Of a stretch of DNA of 64,000 bases, positions 15,433 to 24,616 are shown piece after piece. Source of the stretch: Nannocystis bainbridge (GTDB lineage: Bacteria; Myxococcota_A; Polyangia; Nannocystales; Nannocystaceae); contig NZ_JAQNDL010000004.1 in the NCBI RefSeq assembly GCF_028368995.1, positions 690,001-754,000 of the forward strand. Reading direction: 5' to 3'. The position numbers and the translations under genes are program-made. Each line of letters begins with the position of its first letter. The first letter of the stretch is position 1. The notes under the pieces are model-generated. The model was not told where the DNA came from. It saw only the letters and a list, made by a program, of their open reading frames with translations, and did not search any database.

Positions 15433-16605
15433 CTAAAAAAGTTGCACCGCGACGCCGCCGCCCAGGCGCACGCCCGCGGGCGGCACCGCGTAGAACTCGC
15501 CGCCGTCGCGGGTGGCGTAGCGGCGGCGCGTGAAGGCGACCACGGCCTCGATCTCGAGGCCGAGCACCAGCCAGCGCAGCGGTCGCCACTGCAGGCCCGG
15601 GGCCAGCAGACCGGCCGCCCACAGCCCGCGGGAGGTCTCGCTCGCCGTGAGGCCCACGCCCTCGGCGCGCAGCCGCCCGAGCTCGAGGCCGGCGCACAGC
15701 TCGAGCGCGAGGGTGCGGCGGACCAACCGCGGACAGCCACGCACGGCCCCGGCGGCGAGCTGCAGGGTGGCGCCGACCCCCGGGTGGGCAGGGTCGCGCA
15801 GCGGGCTGCCGAACCAGCCGCTGCCGCGCAGGTCGAGCCGGGCCGGGCGCCACACCAGCGAGAGGTGACCGGAAAGACCGGCAGCGAACCGCTCACTGGG
15901 CCCGACGCCGGCGGCGGCGCCGAAGCCGAGCGCGAGCCCGGGGCGGCGGCGCGGGGGGACGGTCGAGGCCGCGAGCGGCCCGGCGGCGGTCGAGGAAGCG
16001 CTGGACGACGCGGACGCGGTCCCGGCGGCGGTGAGCGGCGCGGACGCGGTCGCGGAGGCGGAGAGCGGCGCAGACGCGGTCGCGGGCAGCGGCGCGGGCG
16101 TGGATCCGGGCAGCGGCGCGGAGGTGGATCCGGGCAGCGGCGCGGGCGGGATCGACGGGCCGGCGGGCAGCGGCGAGGGCTTCGGGCCGGGCGGCGGGGC
16201 GAGGTCGAGCTCGAGCGGATCGGGCGGCGGCGCGGGGCCCTGCATGAAGCGCGTGCTGACCTCGAGCGGCGCCGCGGCGACGGCCACGATCACCGCGGTC
16301 GCGTCCGCCAAAGCCTCGCAGCGCGGGCTGTGGAGCGTCCGCCGCTGCTCGCCGCCGACCTCGCGCACGCGCAGCTCGAGGGTGTAGCCGCCGGCGTCGG
16401 CGACGAGGCGGGCCTCGGCCGTGACCGGCTGGGGCGCGCCGCCGGCGGTCAGGCGCAGGGCAGTCGCCTCGACCTGCGCGCGGCCCGGACAGCCCGCCAG
16501 CTCGGGCCAGCGCAGCTCGAGCCAGGTCGGCGCCGCCGCGACCTCGCGGGCGCCGAGGACCGTCAAGCACAGCGCGGCGAGGCAGGAACCTGGTCGAAGA
16601 GACAT
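15433..16605 (-). CDS. Probable outer-membrane beta-barrel protein with Pro/Ala/Ser linker
   Basis: 390 residues from ATG 16605, with a Sec signal (MSLRPGSCLAALCLTVLGAREVAAA). The N-terminal domain (~25-135) has the CPGRAQVEA...VIVAVAAAP pattern common in myxobacterial periplasmic proteins. It is followed by ~100 residues of Pro/Ala/Ser linker with repeated APLPGST and SAPL units, then a C-terminal region of alternating hydrophobic strands ending VAVQLF, a typical barrel terminus with a final Phe. It precedes the sigma gene by 36 bp on the same strand, so the two probably form a cell-surface signalling operon. Confidence 0.72.
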   Translation of the reverse strand: MSLRPGSCLAALCLTVLGAREVAAAPTWLELRWPELAGCPGRAQVEATALRLTAGGAPQPVTAEARLVADAGGYTLELRVREVGGEQRRTLHSPRCEALADATAVIVAVAAAPLEVSTRFMQGPAPPPDPLELDLAPPPGPKPSPLPAGPSIPPAPLPGSTSAPLPGSTPAPLPATASAPLSASATASAPLTAAGTASASSSASSTAAGPLAASTVPPRRRPGLALGFGAAAGVGPSERFAAGLSGHLSLVWRPARLDLRGSGWFGSPLRDPAHPGVGATLQLAAGAVRGCPRLVRRTLALELCAGLELGRLRAEGVGLTASETSRGLWAAGLLAPGLQWRPLRWLVLGLEIEAVVAFTRRRYATRDGGEFYAVPPAGVRLGGGVAVQLF

Positions 16606-16902
16606 GTGACCCGGGACGCCGGGCGCGAGGGTAGCGAGGCTGGTCGGCGCCGACAAGCGGGACAGGCCCCTCGCGCCGGCGAAGCGCGCTGCGCCCCGCG
16701 TGCGCTCGCAAGCCGCAGCGCCGGAGCGCCCGCGAGCGGTGACCGTGGGCGGCCGGCGCCGTCGCCCGGACCGTCGCCCGTATAGGAGGATCACGAGCGC
16801 GGCGCATCGAGCCGCGAGGGCGCGTCGTCGATCGAAGTCGCGCCGTCGAGGTGGCCGAAAGATTTTTCGACGGGTCTCGCCGGTGCCGGAGATGGGTCGG
16901 CC
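16606..16902. other. Divergent intergenic region
   Basis: About 297 bp between the leftward barrel gene and the rightward amidohydrolase gene; promoters for both must lie here or nearby. A GTATAGGAGGATCACG stretch near 16780-16795 includes a purine-rich GGAGG, but no start codon with a matching frame follows. No further structure was recognised. Confidence 0.35.
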
Positions 16903-18534
16903 ATGCACACCACGACGCGCCCCGTCATCGACGCCCAACTTCTCACGACCCCCGCCGCCCGACTGCGCAGCCGCACGCGCCCGATTCACCGGATTACGCG
17001 CGGGGTGAGCCTCGGCGGCTGGTTGCTCGCGCTCGCGTGTGACGGCGGCGGCGCGACGAGCACGGCGCACACGACCGCCGACGACACGACCATCGCGACC
17101 ACGCAGGACAGCGGCACCGAGGGGCCGGACCCGGGCACCACGAAGGGCACCGAGGGGCCCGACCCGGGCACGACGAGCGACGGGAGCACCACCGCAGTGA
17201 GTGCCAGCGACGGCAGCACCACCCACGGCACGAGCGAAGGCACGACGAGCGAAGACACGACGAGCGAAGGCACGACGAGCGAGGGCACGACGAGCGAAGG
17301 CACGACGAGCGAGGGCACGACGAGCGAGGGCACGACCTTCGGCACCACCGGCGCGTGCGAGAGCGACGATCGGGCGGTCAAGCTCGGGCGGCTGATCGAT
17401 CCGCTGGACGGCAGCGTGCTCGAGCCCGCGATCGTCATCGTCCACGCCGACCGGATCGTCGCCGTCACCTCCGACGAGGCCGCGATCCCGTGCGGCGCCG
17501 AGATCGTCGACTGGTCGCGCTACACCGGCGTGCCCGGGCTCGTCGACGCCCACACCCACTTCGTCTACCAGACCGACGACGAGCCCGGCACCTTCCCGTG
17601 GTCGCGCAGCTGGTGGCTGTTCCAGAACAAGCCGGACACGCTGGCCGCGCTGGCGCGCCAGGCGGCGGAGAAGACGATCCAGCTCGGCGTCACCACGGCG
17701 ATCGACAAGGGCTGCGGCCCGGGCGAGGGCATCATCGCCGGGCTGCGCGACGCGATCGCGGCCGGCGAGGTCGTCGGTCCGCGCATCTACTCGGCCGGCT
17801 ACGGGATCAGCGGGCCGGTGCCGTCGATCCCGGTGATGAAGGGGTGGATCGAGCAGAACGTGGCGAACGGCGCCGACCTGATCAAGGTGTGGGCCGACAA
17901 CTGCAGCGACGACACGCTGACCTGCACCTCGAAGTTCAGCTTCGACCAGCTCAAGGCGGCCGTCGACCACGCGCACGCGCTCGGCAAGCCGATCGCCATC
18001 CACGCCTACCACGCCGACACCGCGAAGCTGGCGATCATGGCCGGCCCGGACTCGCTGGAGCACCCGGAGGGCCTCGATACCATCGACTTCATGGACATGA
18101 TCGCGATGGGCATCACCTACGTGCCGACCATCGATCACAACCGCTATTACCGGGACAACCTGGCCTACTTCGGCTACGAGCCGGGCAAGGCGGCGGAGTT
18201 CGAGGCGTACATCGCGTTGAACCTGGCGACCGCGAATCAGGCGTACCTGGCCGGGGTCGACATCGCCATGGGCTCCGACGCGGTGTTCAGCGGGTTCGGC
18301 GAGAACACGCGCGAGCTGGGGTGGTTCATCGAGGCCGGGATGACGCCGCTCGAGGCGCTGCAGGCCGCGACGCTCGAGGGCGCGGCCAGCATCGGGGTCG
18401 AGCACGAGGTCGGCCGGGTCGCGCCCGGTTACTTCGCCGACATCGTCGCGGTCGACGGCGATCCGCTGACCGACGTGAACGTCCTGATCGACGATGTGCA
18501 CGCGGTGATGAAGAGCGGCGTGGTGGTGCCGTGA
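16903..18534 (+). CDS. Amidohydrolase-family lipoprotein
   Basis: 543 residues from ATG 16903; GTG 17005 is an alternative start just before the hydrophobic segment GGWLLALAC, whose Cys is a lipobox. A Thr/Gly/Ser spacer follows, with tandem GTTSE units encoded by a 15-bp repeat (17245-17335). The catalytic part shows the amidohydrolase metal sites: VDAHTHF, a Lys in ADLIKVWAD likely to be carboxylated, AIHAYHAD, and GSDAVF for the final Asp. The C-terminus has the usual AATLEGAASIGVEHEVGRVAPGYFAD arrangement of imidazolonepropionase-like hydrolases. It probably hydrolyses a cyclic amide or peptide at the cell surface. The substrate is unknown. Confidence 0.85.
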   Translation: MHTTTRPVIDAQLLTTPAARLRSRTRPIHRITRGVSLGGWLLALACDGGGATSTAHTTADDTTIATTQDSGTEGPDPGTTKGTEGPDPGTTSDGSTTAVSASDGSTTHGTSEGTTSEDTTSEGTTSEGTTSEGTTSEGTTSEGTTFGTTGACESDDRAVKLGRLIDPLDGSVLEPAIVIVHADRIVAVTSDEAAIPCGAEIVDWSRYTGVPGLVDAHTHFVYQTDDEPGTFPWSRSWWLFQNKPDTLAALARQAAEKTIQLGVTTAIDKGCGPGEGIIAGLRDAIAAGEVVGPRIYSAGYGISGPVPSIPVMKGWIEQNVANGADLIKVWADNCSDDTLTCTSKFSFDQLKAAVDHAHALGKPIAIHAYHADTAKLAIMAGPDSLEHPEGLDTIDFMDMIAMGITYVPTIDHNRYYRDNLAYFGYEPGKAAEFEAYIALNLATANQAYLAGVDIAMGSDAVFSGFGENTRELGWFIEAGMTPLEALQAATLEGAASIGVEHEVGRVAPGYFADIVAVDGDPLTDVNVLIDDVHAVMKSGVVVP

Positions 18535-18846
18535 TCGGCCGTCGCGAGCGGGCTGCGCGTCCGGGCGCGGCCCACGCATGCTGCGGATCCGCGGTCCTCG
18601 GCGCCTCGCAGTAACAGAGCGCGGGCTGCTGGGTGTCGCGGCGAAGGAGCGCCACTCTCGGCGACGACCATGGCCACCGTGACCTCGCGCTCGGGGGCTC
18701 TGACGGGCTGCCCACGGAGAGAAATAGTTCGAAGTTTTTTGGATCTCAACGGGGTTGTCGGGGCTCTTCACCCTTGAGCGTCGCTCTGGCCGGGCGTCCT
18801 CCCGACGAAGGCCAGGACTGGGGCGCCATCCACCGGACAAAATGAC
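18535..18846. other. Intergenic before cytochrome gene
   Basis: 312 bp between two rightward genes. An AT-richer patch at 18719-18745 (AAATAGTTCGAAGTTTTTTGG region) is the most promoter-like stretch, but no clear hexamer pair could be assigned. No gene was recognised. Confidence 0.35.
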
Positions 18847-19224
18847 ATGAAGAAGCTCGCATTTCTCGCTCTTGCTGCTGCTGCTGTCGGCGGCCTGTCC
18901 CTGACCTCGCTCCCGAGCACAGCGATCGCCAAGGGTCAGTGCAATGGCACGACGAAGCCCTGTCCGCTCCAGCAGTGGATGCGCGACAACCTGGGTACTC
19001 CCATGGCGAGCGGCGACTTCGTCGCGGTTGCCAAAGGGGTCGAGAAGATCCAAACATTCGGCGGCCCTGCCATGAAGGACTGGACCAAGTTCGCCAAGAA
19101 GACGGTCGACGACCTCAAGGCCAACAAGTCGGACGACGTGAAGGCCGACTGCAAAACGTGCCACGACGCCTACAAGGTCGCCTACAAGAACAACACGGCG
19201 CTGCGGAACCGGCCGATCCCGTGA
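18847..19224 (+). CDS. Secreted small c-type cytochrome
   Basis: 125 residues. A Sec signal peptide (MKKLAFLALAAAAVGGLSL, cleavage near STAIA-KG) is followed by a mostly helical protein with one heme-binding motif C102-K-T-C105-H106 near the C-terminus, as in cytochrome c' or monoheme four-helix cytochromes. A pair of Cys at 32 and 39 may form a disulfide. It should be periplasmic and carry electrons, but no redox partner gene is adjacent. Complete and probably monocistronic. Confidence 0.8.
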   Translation: MKKLAFLALAAAAVGGLSLTSLPSTAIAKGQCNGTTKPCPLQQWMRDNLGTPMASGDFVAVAKGVEKIQTFGGPAMKDWTKFAKKTVDDLKANKSDDVKADCKTCHDAYKVAYKNNTALRNRPIP

Positions 19225-19240
19225 GCGATTCACCGCGGAG

Positions 19241-19360
19241 GTGGCGAGCAGGCCGCGCAGAGACCGGCAGGCGCTCGCCGAGGAGACGCTGCGCCGCCTG
19301 CCTCTGACCCGGCAGGGCATGGTGCTCGGCACGCCGGCGTACGTGGCCCCGGAGCCGTTT
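19241..19360 (+). pseudogene. Ser/Thr protein kinase activation-loop fragment
   Basis: About 40 residues read RQALAEETLRRLPLTRQGMV then LGTPAYVAPEPF. This is the activation-loop/APE segment of bacterial Hanks-type kinases (usual form LTRTGMVLGTPAYMAPEQF). No N-lobe, HRD or C-lobe sequence is present on either side, so this is gene debris and not a functional gene. Confidence 0.6.
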
Positions 19361-19418
19361 TGCGGCGAGCGGGTTGTCGGCGGTGGGCTTGTCGGCGACG
19401 GGATCACCGTCGCTGGGC

Positions 19419-19980
19419 TCAAGCGGGCCGAGCTGCGAGGAGCGGGAGCCGGACCGTGAACACCGCGCCTCCGCCCTCGCCCGGGCTCTCGGCGTTCACG
19501 GTGCCGCCGTGCAGCTCGACGAGTTGGCGGACGATCGCCAGGCCGAGCCCGAGGCCGCCATGAGCGCGGGTCGTCGTCGGGTCGGCCTGACTGAAGCGGT
19601 CGAACACGTGCGGCAGGAACTCGCTCCGGATCCCCGCGCCTGTGTCGGCGACGCGAAGCTGCATCGCGTCACCCTCGCGCTTCAGCGACAGGGTGACGAT
19701 GCCGCCCACGGGCGTGAACTTGATGGCGTTGCTGAGCAGGGTTCCACAGCACCTGCTGCATGCGCTCGGGATCGGCGAGGGCCGGGCGCAGTTCGTGCGA
19801 GACGGTGGCGAGGAACTCGTCCTTGAGCCGCGTCACCGTCTCCGCCGCTTCGCGGGCCGCGCGTTCGCGGACTACCAGGTCGCGGACCACGTACTGTCGT
19901 CGACGGTCGCGGAGCGCCGACCGCACGGCCGTCACCAGCGTCAGCGGGGTGACCGGCCGCGCCAGCACGGTGACGTGGCA
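19419..19980 (-). pseudogene. Broken sensor histidine kinase
   Basis: Read leftward, the segment begins with a receiver-like end (RPVTPLTLVTAVRSAL), a helix, and the H-box TRLKDEFLATVSHELR. It then jumps at once to ADPERMQQVLWN, so most of the dimerisation domain between the H-box and the N-box is missing. A one-base frameshift near 19740 separates LWN from the continuing ATPase domain (GGIVTLSLKREGDAMQLRVADTGAGI, then FDRFSQADPTTT, GGLGLGLAIVRQL), which runs to the stop at 19419. Truncation, deletion and frameshift together mean it is not functional. Confidence 0.75.
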
Positions 19981-20115
19981 TAAGCGGCCGCCTGGCGCTT
20001 GACCGTCAATGACCCGAGAGTCATGGATTGCGAAATCAACGCCAGCGCCGGTCTCGGGGCAATATCGGGCCGCAGGCGGTAAACGCGATAATCGAAGTTC
20101 CGAGGAGATCAGGCC

Positions 20116-21639
20116 ATGGACGACGTTCTCATCGTGGGTGCCGGACCGACCGGCCTTGTGCTGGCGCTTTGGCTGAAAAAACAAGGCATCCGGTTCCGGA
20201 TCATCGACAAGAGCGCCGGGCCTGGAGAGACCTCCCGCGCCATGGCCGTGCAGGCCCGCACGCTGGAGCTCTACCGCCAGCTCGATCTCGCGGATGCGGT
20301 CGTCGCCGCCGGTCACAGGAATCCGAACATCAACCTGTGGGCCCGCGGCAAGCGACGGGCGCATGTCTCCTTCGCCGACGCGGGTACCGACGTGACGCCG
20401 TACCCCTTCGTCCTGGTGTACCCCCAGGACCTCCACGAGCGGCTCCTGGCGGAGCGCTTGCAGGTGCTCGGTGTCGAGGTCGAGCGCCGGACCGAGCTGG
20501 TCTCCTTCGAAGACAAGGGTGACCACGTCGTCGCTCGCCTCAGGACGCCCGACGGCGGCGAACAGAATCACGAAGCGCGATACCTCGCCGGCTGCGACGG
20601 CGCTCGCTCCCCGATCCGCCATGCGCTCGGCATCGAATTCGAGGGCGGCACCTACAAGCAGATCTTCTATGTGGCCGACGTCGCGTTGAACGGGCTTGAA
20701 CCGGCCGACGAGGTCCACATCGCGCTCGATACGTCCGACTTCGTGGCGGTGCTGTCCTACGGAGGAGACCGCAACCGCCTGATCGGAACGGTCAAGGACG
20801 AACGCGCGGACCGCCCCGAGACCCTGACGTTCGAGGACGTCGGCCACCAAGCGATCGAGGGTCTCGGGATCGAGGTCCGGAAGGTCCACTGGTTCTCCAC
20901 CTATCGCGTCCACCACCGGGTCACCGGCAGCTTCCGGCGCGGTCACGTCTTCCTGGTCGGGGACGCCGCCCACGTCCACAGCCCGGCCGGAGGCCAGGGG
21001 ATGAACACCGGCATCCTCGACGCCATCAACCTGGCGTGGAAGCTCGCCATGGTCGTGAAGGGGCAGGCACCCGACAGCCTGCTCGACAGCTATGACCTCG
21101 AACGCCGGGCGTTCGCCCGCAAGCTCGTCGATACCACGGACCGCCTGTTCACGTTCGTCACCGCCGACGGAAGCTTCGCGGACTTCGTCAGGACCCGGAT
21201 CGCCCCGGTCGTCGCAAGCGCGGCGTACCGCATCGAAAGCGTCCGTGAATTCATGTTTCGAATGATCTCGCAGACGACCCTGAGCTACCAGGAGAGTCCC
21301 CTGAGCGAGGGCAAGGCGGGTTCGATCGAAGGCGGCGACCGTCTGCCGTGGGCGCGGTCGGCGGCCTCGGACAACTACGCGCCGCTGGCGGACATCGGCT
21401 GGCAGATTCACGTCTACGGCGCGGCCCGATCCGACCTGCGGAGCTGGTGCGAGCGGCGCCGTGTCCCGCTGCACACGTTCGCCTGGAGGCCCGAGCACAA
21501 GAAGGCTGGCCTGCAGAAGAATGCCCTCTATCTGCTTCGGCCGGACACCTGGGTGGCGCTCGCCGAGCCGCAGCAGTCCACGGCTACCCTCGACCGGTAT
21601 TTCAGCGCACGGGGGCTCGCCCCGGGGGAGGTCCTTTGA
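20116..21639 (+). CDS. FAD-dependent aromatic monooxygenase (PHBH family)
   Basis: 507 residues. The N-terminal Rossmann motif GAGPTGL follows VLIV, a DGARSPIR-type DG motif lies near residue 160, and GDAAHVHSPAGGQGMNTGI binds the FAD ribityl near 285-305. These three features define group A flavoprotein monooxygenases such as pentachlorophenol and hydroxybenzoate hydroxylases, which use NAD(P)H and oxygen to hydroxylate aromatic rings. The C-terminal ~130 residues form the usual thioredoxin-like end. Its stop overlaps the TTG start of the following TetR gene, so the regulator is co-transcribed. The substrate cannot be read from sequence. Confidence 0.88.
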   Translation: MDDVLIVGAGPTGLVLALWLKKQGIRFRIIDKSAGPGETSRAMAVQARTLELYRQLDLADAVVAAGHRNPNINLWARGKRRAHVSFADAGTDVTPYPFVLVYPQDLHERLLAERLQVLGVEVERRTELVSFEDKGDHVVARLRTPDGGEQNHEARYLAGCDGARSPIRHALGIEFEGGTYKQIFYVADVALNGLEPADEVHIALDTSDFVAVLSYGGDRNRLIGTVKDERADRPETLTFEDVGHQAIEGLGIEVRKVHWFSTYRVHHRVTGSFRRGHVFLVGDAAHVHSPAGGQGMNTGILDAINLAWKLAMVVKGQAPDSLLDSYDLERRAFARKLVDTTDRLFTFVTADGSFADFVRTRIAPVVASAAYRIESVREFMFRMISQTTLSYQESPLSEGKAGSIEGGDRLPWARSAASDNYAPLADIGWQIHVYGAARSDLRSWCERRRVPLHTFAWRPEHKKAGLQKNALYLLRPDTWVALAEPQQSTATLDRYFSARGLAPGEVL

Positions 21640-22262
21640 CGGACGCGAAGCCGAGATGGAACCGGCGGAAGGAGGCGCGTCCGGCAGAGATCGTCGACGC
21701 CGCGATCGACGTCTTCGTGGAGAACGGTTTTGCGGGGACGAAGCTCACCGAGGTCGCGCAGCGCGCGGGGGTCGCGAAGGGGACGCTCTATCTGTACTTC
21801 GAAACCAAGGAGGACCTCTTCCGCGCCGCCGCGCGGCAGGCACTCGCCACGAACCTGGACGCCATCGAAAAGGTGGCGGCGGGCTTCGACGGAACGATCA
21901 CCGACCTGGTGCCGATGTTGTTGAAGCGGGCGGCCGGGCGGATGGGAGACAGCCGCATCCCGGCCATCGTACGCATGGTGCTGGCGGAGAGCCGCGCGTT
22001 CCCCGACCTCGCCCGCATCTGGCACGACGAGGTCGTGGCTCGCGTCCTGACGCTGCTGACCAGGCTGGTCGCAGAAGCTCAGGCGCGCGGCGAGGTCCGG
22101 CCGGGCGATCCGAAGCTCCTCGCCCTATCCATCGCCGGTCCGATGCTCGTCGGTGTGCTGTTTCACGAGGTGTTCGGGGCCGAGAGCCCCTTCGCTCCGG
22201 ACCTCGACGCGCTGGCCACCCACCATTCAGAAGCGGTCCTCCAAGGAATTGTGGATCGATGA
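21636..22262 (+). CDS. TetR/AcrR family transcriptional regulator
   Basis: 208 residues from TTG 21636, chosen because it overlaps the upstream TGA (TTGA) and sits after a GGGGGAGG ribosome site. The N-terminus carries the TetR helix-turn-helix: IVDAAIDVFVENGFAGTKLT followed by EVAQRAGVAKGTLYLYFETKEDLF. The rest is the helical ligand-binding domain with the C-terminal type common in family members that control efflux or degradation genes. It probably represses its own operon with the monooxygenase. Confidence 0.88.
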   Translation: MTDAKPRWNRRKEARPAEIVDAAIDVFVENGFAGTKLTEVAQRAGVAKGTLYLYFETKEDLFRAAARQALATNLDAIEKVAAGFDGTITDLVPMLLKRAAGRMGDSRIPAIVRMVLAESRAFPDLARIWHDEVVARVLTLLTRLVAEAQARGEVRPGDPKLLALSIAGPMLVGVLFHEVFGAESPFAPDLDALATHHSEAVLQGIVDR

Positions 22263-22900
22263 TGCACCGTCGCCGTCGCGGCTATCGCGGGTCTGGTTTC
22301 GTGCATGTGAAATGTCGCCGGAGGGGCAGTCCAGCAATGGATCGGACGTGCGGTGGCCGCCCTCAATTCGCTGCGGCGAACGTGTTCCGTCTCAGCGCCG
22401 ATGACAGGGCGACCGCGCATGCGTGCAGTCCATGCATTCGGGTCTGCGTCCCGGCCACGTCGAACTGGGGCCACGACAGGCGATGCGTCGTCCGCCTGGC
22501 CGCTCCTGCGCCGGCATGACTGCCGCTCGCGGCCCCCATCGTCGCCTCGCTGCCCCGATCGCTCCAGCGCATGGGGCGGCCGAGCCGGGGGGCGGGAGAC
22601 GAGCCTGGAGGGGCTGTCCGGGCCACGGCGGCGGGCGAGATCGCTTTTTAGCCTCGCCGGCGCCGACGTCGCGCGGCGAGGACGGCGCATGAGCGGCCGC
22701 GCGGCCGCGCGCCGTCGCGCTCGACCTCGCCCGTGTTCGGCGCTCCGAGGGCCGATTTTCAGTGGTTCCCTGATCTGCACAATCGTCGCCGCGGCGAATC
22801 GCTCGCTGCGACCACCTCCGCTCGCAGACGGAGCCGAATGTTCGGTCGCTCCCGGCGCCGCGCGTCGTCGCAGTACGATCGGTGTCATCGAGGAGTCTGC
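22263..22900. other. Intergenic, no recognised gene
   Basis: 638 bp between the TetR gene and the DUF4215 lipoprotein gene. Several long frames cross it, but their Arg/Pro-rich translations show no motif and no ribosome site. GC-palindromic runs occur near 22690-22720. Promoter elements for the lipoprotein gene presumably lie at the right end. Confidence 0.4.
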
Positions 22901-24541
22901 ATGAGGATGTACGGACGTGGATTGGGAATGTTTTTTGCGCTGAACCTGATCACTGCCTGTGGCAGTGACGGCACCACCACCGATTCGGCGTCGGGCGACG
23001 GGTCGACCAGCACGGGCGACGCGACGACCGACGTCGGGACGACCACCGGCACGCCGACCACGGACACGCCGACCACCACTTCGACGACCGACGCGCCGAC
23101 GACCGGCACGCCCACGACCGGCACGACGGACGGCGACACCACCGGCACCGTCGTCCCCGAGTGCGGCGACGGTATCGTCGATCCCGGCGAGGAGTGCGAC
23201 GACGGGGCCGACAACGGCGCCGGGCAGGCGTGCAACGCGACGTGCGCCAGCAACATCTGCGGCGACGGCGATCAGGGGCCCGGCGAGGAGTGTGACGACG
23301 GGGGCGACAACGGCGACACGAAGAGCTGCAAGTCGAACTGTACGCAGCAGATCTGCGGCGACGGTTTCCCCGGCCCCGGGGAGGCGTGCGACGACGGCAA
23401 CCAGGACGACACCGACGCGTGCACCTCGACCTGCGGGGTCCCGGCCTGCGGCGACGGCTTCACGCAGGACGGCGAGGGCTGCGACGACGGCGCCGCCAAC
23501 GACGACCATGGCGCCTGCACCTCGGCCTGTCAGGCGAACGTGTGCGGCGACGGCTTCGTGTTCGACAGCGAGGGCGGCGCCGAGGAGTGCGACCTCGGGG
23601 CCGCCAACGGGCCCGGGCAGACGTGCAACGCCGAGTGCAAGGCCAACGTCTGCGGCGACAACGACAAGAGCGCCGACGAGCCGTGTGACGACGGCAACAA
23701 GGTCGGCGGCGACGGCTGCTCCGCGAGCTGCCAGCTCGAGGAGTGCGGCAACGACGTCGTCGACGAGGGCGAGGCGTGCGACGACGGCCAGGACGGCAAC
23801 CAGGATAACGGCTGCACCGACAACTGCGCCGAGCCGGCCTGCGGGGACAGCTTCACGCAGGCGAGCCTGATGGAGCAGTGCGACGAGGGCGCCGGCAACA
23901 ACAACACCGGCACCTGCACGCTCACCTGCCAGTTTCCCGAGTGCGGCGACAGCTTCGTCCAGGCGAGCCTGATGGAGGAGTGCGACGACGGCAACACGGT
24001 CAACGACGACGCCTGCAGCAACACGTGCAAGACCGCCAAGTGCGGCGACAGCATCAAGCAGGCCGACGAGGAGTGCGACGACGGCAACGCGGTCAACGAC
24101 GACGCCTGCACCAACCTCTGCAAGTCGGCCAAGTGCGGCGACGGCATCCTGCAAGCCGGCGAGGAGTGCGACGACGGCAACGCGGTCAACGACGACACAT
24201 GCAACAACATGTGCAAAAAGCCGCTGTGCCCCGGCGGAGCGTTCTACGCCAACCGCTGCTGGTACGCCTCGACGCAGTGCGAGTCGGCCGCCGCCAAGTG
24301 CGCCTCGGTCGGCCTGACCGGCGCCGACGGCTTCGTCAACGGCCTGACCTGGGACCTGGCGACGATGACGGCCGTCGCCGGCCAGCTCGGCCTCGCCACG
24401 GGCGGCGATGTCGGCTGCTGCGTCGAATTCGGGTGGATCGAGAACAACACGATCTACACCCACAACTTCGGCGCGAGCTTCTACAACTGGAACGGCTGCT
24501 TCTCCAACTTCCCGACCCTCAAGGTCTGCAACCCGCAGTGA
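22901..24541 (+). CDS. DUF4215 cysteine-rich repeat lipoprotein
   Basis: 546 residues from ATG 22901 (GAGG ribosome site upstream). Signal MRMYGRGLGMFFALNLITAC with a lipobox Cys, then a Thr/Asp/Gly spacer of ~60 residues. Eleven repeats of the form CGDG....GEECDDG..N plus further Cys follow (~residues 87-430). This is the myxococcal DUF4215 Cys-rich repeat, probably disulfide-locked and metal-binding through the acidic runs. The last ~100 residues are a different Cys-containing domain (FYANRCWYAS, GCCVEFGWIENNTIYTHNFG) that loosely resembles C-type lectin-like folds. Probably a surface adhesin or matrix protein. Confidence 0.85.
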   Translation: MRMYGRGLGMFFALNLITACGSDGTTTDSASGDGSTSTGDATTDVGTTTGTPTTDTPTTTSTTDAPTTGTPTTGTTDGDTTGTVVPECGDGIVDPGEECDDGADNGAGQACNATCASNICGDGDQGPGEECDDGGDNGDTKSCKSNCTQQICGDGFPGPGEACDDGNQDDTDACTSTCGVPACGDGFTQDGEGCDDGAANDDHGACTSACQANVCGDGFVFDSEGGAEECDLGAANGPGQTCNAECKANVCGDNDKSADEPCDDGNKVGGDGCSASCQLEECGNDVVDEGEACDDGQDGNQDNGCTDNCAEPACGDSFTQASLMEQCDEGAGNNNTGTCTLTCQFPECGDSFVQASLMEECDDGNTVNDDACSNTCKTAKCGDSIKQADEECDDGNAVNDDACTNLCKSAKCGDGILQAGEECDDGNAVNDDTCNNMCKKPLCPGGAFYANRCWYASTQCESAAAKCASVGLTGADGFVNGLTWDLATMTAVAGQLGLATGGDVGCCVEFGWIENNTIYTHNFGASFYNWNGCFSNFPTLKVCNPQ

Positions 24542-24616
24542 CGCGCGGGCGCTGACCCGGGGCCCAGGAGGCTGGGCCGGCCGCGCGGCGCGAAGCTGTC
24601 ACCCGTGGGCCGCGCT

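Noticed and set aside
22353..22904. 183-codon open frame upstream of the DUF4215 gene.
   Set aside because: Arg/Pro-rich translation without motifs, overlapping the true lipoprotein start; consistent with high-GC noise.
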